This document shows positions 60,550 through 64,000 of a stretch of 64,000 nt of DNA, in pieces (positions within the stretch are counted from its first letter, which is position 1; each line of letters begins with the position of its first letter). Below the pieces are notes generated by a model. It worked only from the letters and a program-made list of their open reading frames with translations, did no database searches and had not been told where the DNA came from. The position numbers were made by a program, and so were the translations under genes. The stretch covers positions 2,046,001 through 2,110,000 of the forward strand of contig NZ_CP128233.1 of the NCBI RefSeq assembly GCF_030344915.1, in the 5' to 3' direction. This DNA comes from Neopusillimonas aromaticivorans (lineage in GTDB: Bacteria; Pseudomonadota; Gammaproteobacteria; Burkholderiales; Burkholderiaceae_B).

Positions 60550-61038
60550 ATGCAGGCGACAGATTTGCACACCCAACTGGTTGATTTCGTTTACGACGAA
60601 AATCGTTTGCTCGATGACGGTCAGTATCAGGCCTGGTATGACTTGTTTGCCGACGACGGTGTTTATTGGGTGCCCATCAAGCCCGAACACACCGATCCCG
60701 AGGCCCAGGTTGCGATCGCCCTGGAAACCAAAATGCTGCTGGCGCTGCGCATCGAGCGTCTGGCTCACCCGCGGGCGCACTCGTTGCAGCCCCGCGTGCG
60801 TGGCATGCATGTCGTGCAGCGCCCTGAAGTGCTGGTAACGCAGGAAGAGGGAACGGGTTACGCCAAGGTACGTACGCAATTGGTCTATCTTGAGCATCAG
60901 GCCGGTCATCAGGTGGTTGTGGGTGCGCGTGTCGTGTACACGTTGCGGCCGGTTGAGGCGGGGTTCCAGATTGTCGAGAAGCGGGTGGAACTGTTAAATT
61001 CAGACGCTTTTCTTCCTGCAATCCAATTGTTTATCTAA
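60550..61038 (+). CDS. Ring-hydroxylating oxygenase, beta subunit
   Basis: Structural small subunit with an NTF2/SnoaL-like fold, needed for the alpha3beta3 assembly. The frame is intact at 162 residues. Family features are LVDFVYDENRLLDDGQYQAW YDLFADDGVYWVP, then ALRIERLAHPRAHSLQPR and VVGARVVYTLRPVEAGFQIV EKRVELL. It begins 4 bp after the alpha subunit stop, and the next gene starts right after its own stop. Confidence 0.9.
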   Translation: MQATDLHTQLVDFVYDENRLLDDGQYQAWYDLFADDGVYWVPIKPEHTDPEAQVAIALETKMLLALRIERLAHPRAHSLQPRVRGMHVVQRPEVLVTQEEGTGYAKVRTQLVYLEHQAGHQVVVGARVVYTLRPVEAGFQIVEKRVELLNSDAFLPAIQLFI

Positions 61039-61671
61039 ATGAAATCGTTTCAACCCCAAGACATGACCTCGTTTGCTGCTGTCGATATCGACGGCAGCAT
61101 GGCCTACAAGCTGGTTTCCGGCCTGGTGGTACCGCGTCCGGTGGCCTGGATCAGCTCCCAGAATGAAGCCGGGCTGGTCAATGTGGCGCCGTTCAGTTCG
61201 TTTAATTATGTGGCGCATAGCCCGGCCATGCTGGCGGTCAATATTGCGTTGCAAGATGACGGTACGCTCAAGGATACTGCCCGCAATATTCGTGAAACCG
61301 GCGAGTTTGTGGTCAACATCACGCCCACTTCCGCGCTGGATGCCATGAACCAGAGCAGTGCCGAATATCCGGCCGATGTCAGTGAGGCCCGGGTGCTCGA
61401 TATTCCCCTGATGCCCAGCACGCAGGTCAGGCCGCCCCGGGTCGCGGTGTCACCGGCGCAAATGGAGTGCCGCCTGACCCAGATTGTTCCCTTGGGTACG
61501 GGTATCAATACGCTGTACATTGCGGAAATCGTGGCGTTCCACGTTGCCAATACCGTATACGATGGGCGTCACATTGACAGCGTGGCACTTGACCCGGTGG
61601 CTCGTCTGGGTGGGCCGTTTTACGCCTCACTGGGTGAAATTCACAAGCGTCCCCGGCCCAAGGCCGTGTAA
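61039..61671 (+). CDS. Flavin-reductase-like (DIM6/NTAB) split-barrel protein
   Basis: FMN-binding split barrel of the flavin reductase-like group. The frame is intact at 210 residues. It contains YKLVSGLVVPRPVAWISSQN, LVNVAPFSSFNYVAHSPAML, ARNIRETGEFVVNI and RLGGPFYASLGEI at the end. Members serve as reduced-flavin suppliers or as ring-modifying enzymes. Here, with no ferredoxin reductase in view, it might provide electrons to the oxygenase, though a Rieske protein normally needs an iron-sulfur donor. That link is inference. It starts right after the beta subunit stop. Confidence 0.88.
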   Translation: MKSFQPQDMTSFAAVDIDGSMAYKLVSGLVVPRPVAWISSQNEAGLVNVAPFSSFNYVAHSPAMLAVNIALQDDGTLKDTARNIRETGEFVVNITPTSALDAMNQSSAEYPADVSEARVLDIPLMPSTQVRPPRVAVSPAQMECRLTQIVPLGTGINTLYIAEIVAFHVANTVYDGRHIDSVALDPVARLGGPFYASLGEIHKRPRPKAV

Positions 61672-61724
61672 AAAGGATAGGCAAATCAGTTACGATTCCA
61701 TCCGGGTTTTACAATGGAATTTTG

Positions 61725-62774
61725 ATGCGCTTTCTTTCAGCCTTTTTTCTGGCGGCGGTTGCCGTTCTCTCCGGGTGCGGTGACGTCGCTGATACAGCGG
61801 CCAGTACCCATGCCCCGTTCGTCAAGACATGGGTACTCGAATCGGGTAGCCCCGGCTCGTTAAGCCTGTCGGGCACCGTTCGGGCGCAGGTCGAGTCGCC
61901 GTTGGCCTTTCAGGTGCCAGGGCGCATTGTTCAGCGTGCCGTTAATGCGGGTCAGACCGTCAAGACAGATGACACGCTGTTTCGCCTGGATACTCGCGAC
62001 CTTGAGCAAGGGGTGCAAGAAGCCCAGGCGGCGTTTGAAGCTGCTCAGGCAGCGCGGCGCATTGCCCAGGATGATTTGAAACGCCATCAACAATTGCTGG
62101 TGCACAACGCCGTCAGCCGGCAGGCCGCCGAGCAGGCCGAACTGATGGTACGCGAGGCGCAGGCCCGCGTCGGTGCCGCTCAGGCCCGGTTGAAGCAAGC
62201 GCGCAATGCGTTGTCGTATGCCACGCTGGCGGCCCCGGCTGCGGGCGTGCTGATCGACATGACGGCCGAGGTGGGGCAAGTGGTTGCTGCCGGCCAACCG
62301 GTGGCAGTGCTGGCCCATGAAGGTGCGCGTGAAGTGCAGGTTTACCTGCCCGAAGGGCGTGTGCCGCCGCCACAGGCGGTTTTGGACCCGTCTGGCCAGA
62401 CGGTGCGTTTACCGTTGCGTGAAGCGGCCGGGGCTGTTGACACACAAAGTCGTACCTTGCGGGCACGTTACAGCATACCGGCCGACGCGCCCGAGCTGCA
62501 GTTGGGCAGTGTGGTGCGTGTCAGTTTTCCCGACAGCGGCTCCGAGCCTCAGAACAGTTTCGTTGTGCCGGTCGGCGCCATCAGCGAACGTGGCCAAGGT
62601 CCACACGTATGGCGCTTGCGTGACGACAAGGTTGAGCCGGTTACTGTGACTTTGCTGGGGATGGATGCTGAAACGGCACGTATTGCCGGGCCATTGCAGG
62701 CGGGTGATGTGGTGGTCGCCCTTGGAACCCACCTGCTGCACGATGGCATGGCTGTTCGGGAACACCAGAAATGA
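61725..62774 (+). CDS. RND efflux periplasmic adaptor (MFP) lipoprotein
   Basis: Membrane-fusion subunit linking an RND pump to an outer-membrane channel. A lipobox LSGC at the end of MRFLSAFFLAAVAVLSGC is followed by a lipoyl-type hairpin (GRIVQRAVNAGQTVKTDDTL FRLDTRD), a coiled-coil hairpin (EAAQAARRIAQDDLKRHQQL ... ARVGAAQARLKQARNA) and beta domains. The frame is intact at 349 residues. ATG 61725 is used; its stop overlaps the pump start (ATGA). Confidence 0.92.
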   Translation: MRFLSAFFLAAVAVLSGCGDVADTAASTHAPFVKTWVLESGSPGSLSLSGTVRAQVESPLAFQVPGRIVQRAVNAGQTVKTDDTLFRLDTRDLEQGVQEAQAAFEAAQAARRIAQDDLKRHQQLLVHNAVSRQAAEQAELMVREAQARVGAAQARLKQARNALSYATLAAPAAGVLIDMTAEVGQVVAAGQPVAVLAHEGAREVQVYLPEGRVPPPQAVLDPSGQTVRLPLREAAGAVDTQSRTLRARYSIPADAPELQLGSVVRVSFPDSGSEPQNSFVVPVGAISERGQGPHVWRLRDDKVEPVTVTLLGMDAETARIAGPLQAGDVVVALGTHLLHDGMAVREHQK

Positions 62775-64000
62775 GCTTCCCGAACCTGTCGGCGCTGGCG
62801 GTCAAAGAGCGGGCGCTAACGCTGTTTTTTCTGATTCTGGCTGTCATTGCCGGGATCTACGCGTTCATGGCGTTGGGTCGTGCGGAAGATCCGCCGTTTA
62901 CGGTTCGGGCCTTGGTTGTTTCTGCGGCCTGGCCGGGCGCCACTCCGAACGAATTGCAGACACAAGTGGTTGATCGGCTCGAAAAGCGCCTGCAAGAGGT
63001 ACCCAATCTGTACAAGATCGAGTCCTCGATTCGCCCGGGCCAGGCCAACTTGCAGGTCGAGTTTCTTGATTACACCCCGAAAGAGCAGGTGCCTGATCTG
63101 TTTTATGAGGTCAGGAAGCGCATGCAGGAAGAAGCGGGCAGTTTGCCGCCTGGCGTAATCGGCCCGATGGTCAATGATGATTTTGCCGATGTGTATTTCA
63201 GTTTGATGGCGTTGACGGCACCGGGCTTGCCCATGCGCGAACTGACTCGCGATGCCGAGGCCATCCGTGACCGTATCCGGCACGTTCCGTGTGCGCAAGG
63301 CCCTGATTCTGGGTGAACGTCCCGAGCGGGTTTTCATTGATTTCGATCTGGCCCGGTTGAACAACCTGGGTGTATCGGCGTCCGACATTTTTCAGGCGAT
63401 AGAGTCTCATAACAGTCTGATGCCGGCTGGACGTCTGGAAACGCAGGGCCCCGGGGTCTACCTGCGTCTGGACAGCGACTTGTCAGATCTTGACCAACTG
63501 GCATCTGTGCCGTTGCGTATCGGTGATCGGTTGATTCAGCTGGCCGATGTGGCCACCGTAAGGCAGGGCTATGAAGACCCTCCCGGGTATCTGGTGCGGT
63601 CGCGTGGCGAAGATGCCTTGTTGATTGGCATCGTCATGGAAGAGGGAGTCAACGGTCTTGATCTGGGTGACCGACTGCAGGGGTTTATTGCGGCTGAGCG
63701 TGAGCGCCTGCCTTTGGGGATGTCGCTGGATATCCTTACCAATCAGGCTGAAGCCATTTCCGGGGCGGTCAATCTGTTCCAGGTCAAGTTTTTTGCGGCG
63801 ATTGCCGTGGTGGTGGCGGTCAGTATGCTGGCCATTGGTGTCAAAGCCGGTCTGATTGTCGGTATTGCCGTTCCATTGACACTGGGCATTACGTTCATGG
63901 TGATGCTGCTGATGAATATCAACCTGGATCGTGTGACCCTGGGGGCCTTGATTCTGGCGTTGGGCTTGCTGGTGGACGACGCCATCATTGCAGTGGAAAT
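62771..64000 (+). CDS. RND efflux permease, 3' end outside window
   Basis: Proton-driven inner-membrane pump of the AcrB/MMPL (HAE) type, truncated by the window end at about 410 residues. It starts MSFPNLSALAVKERALTLFF with the first helix, then the porter domain (GRAEDPPFTVRALVVSAAWP GATPNE), and the second helix bundle (AAIAVVVAVSMLAIGVKAGL ... LGALILALGLLVDDAIIAVE, the TM4 Asp pair). The frame shifts near 63287-63291 (RIRHVP then VRKALILGERPERVF); unlike most breaks here it is not a plain homopolymer case. An outer-membrane channel gene would be expected further on. Confidence 0.9.

Noticed and set aside
1..64000. CRISPR arrays, insertion sequences, rRNA genes, phage structural genes
   Set aside because: Looked for regularly spaced repeats, transposase motifs and rRNA sequence on both strands and saw none.

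Overview
The window looks like a chromosomal stretch of a betaproteobacterium of the order Burkholderiales, most likely family Alcaligenaceae. The pointers are an accB-accC-prmA-DUF3426-PfkB string, class Ia nrdAB under NrdR boxes, a glyA-nrdR-ribD-ribE string, two TRAP-type binding proteins, an H1-like Ala/Lys-rich protein and a moderately high GC content. The family assignment is inference from gene content, because no rRNA gene lies in the window.

One property affects every reading of this sequence. More than fifty reading-frame breaks occur in about 35 genes, many of them essential (accC, nrdA, nrdB, gltX, tyrS, glyA, rpsI, erpA). Almost every break falls in a homopolymer that is one base too short, or two when the true run would be 7-8. 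When these bases are restored the proteins come out at whole codons and at normal family lengths (Mpl 457, AccC 448, RpsI 130, ErpA 122, MtgA 242 residues). I therefore read these as sequencing or consensus errors, not pseudogenes, and give each gene as one feature spanning all its pieces.

Layout. 1-7081 (minus): envelope and metabolism genes lptG, mtgA, aroE, a TonB-like gene, an RNB ribonuclease, yqiA and mpl. 7156-13439 (plus): a TlpA-like protein, aroQ, accBC, prmA, a DUF3426 protein, a PfkB kinase and a glycine-zipper lipoprotein. 13904-16760 (plus): a complete TRAP transporter. 16891-22545 (minus): yggT, an H1-like protein, nrdB and nrdA, with two NrdR boxes 31 bp apart upstream of nrdA. 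22901-31400: a lipoprotein, gltX, a Pat-type acetyltransferase, an esterase, darP, pmbA and an orphan Tat-type TRAP binding protein. 31600-43492: rplM-rpsI, argC, a DUF6776-like protein, erpA, anmK, an M23 peptidase, tyrS, a PEBP protein, glyA, nrdR (the repressor expected to act on the boxes at 22663-22709), ribD and ribE.

43578-45882: a tRNA-Ser(GGA) whose last 17 bases plus 8 more are repeated directly about 2.2 kb downstream. This marks a small integrated element that carries a damaged AlbA_2/Schlafen-type ATP-binding gene and no visible integrase. 45905-52433: a large lipoprotein, a Cache-GGDEF diguanylate cyclase, a LivK-type binding protein divergent from a MarR regulator, and a Pit phosphate transporter.

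52458-61671 is the most interesting accessory locus: a GntR regulator overlapping a V4R-domain protein, divergent from a peptide-type ABC importer, a two-subunit Rieske oxygenase and a flavin-reductase-like protein. This looks like an uptake-plus-oxidation module for an unidentified, probably aromatic, substrate. 61725-64000: an RND efflux adaptor and the start of its pump, cut by the window end. No CRISPR array, insertion sequence or rRNA was seen.
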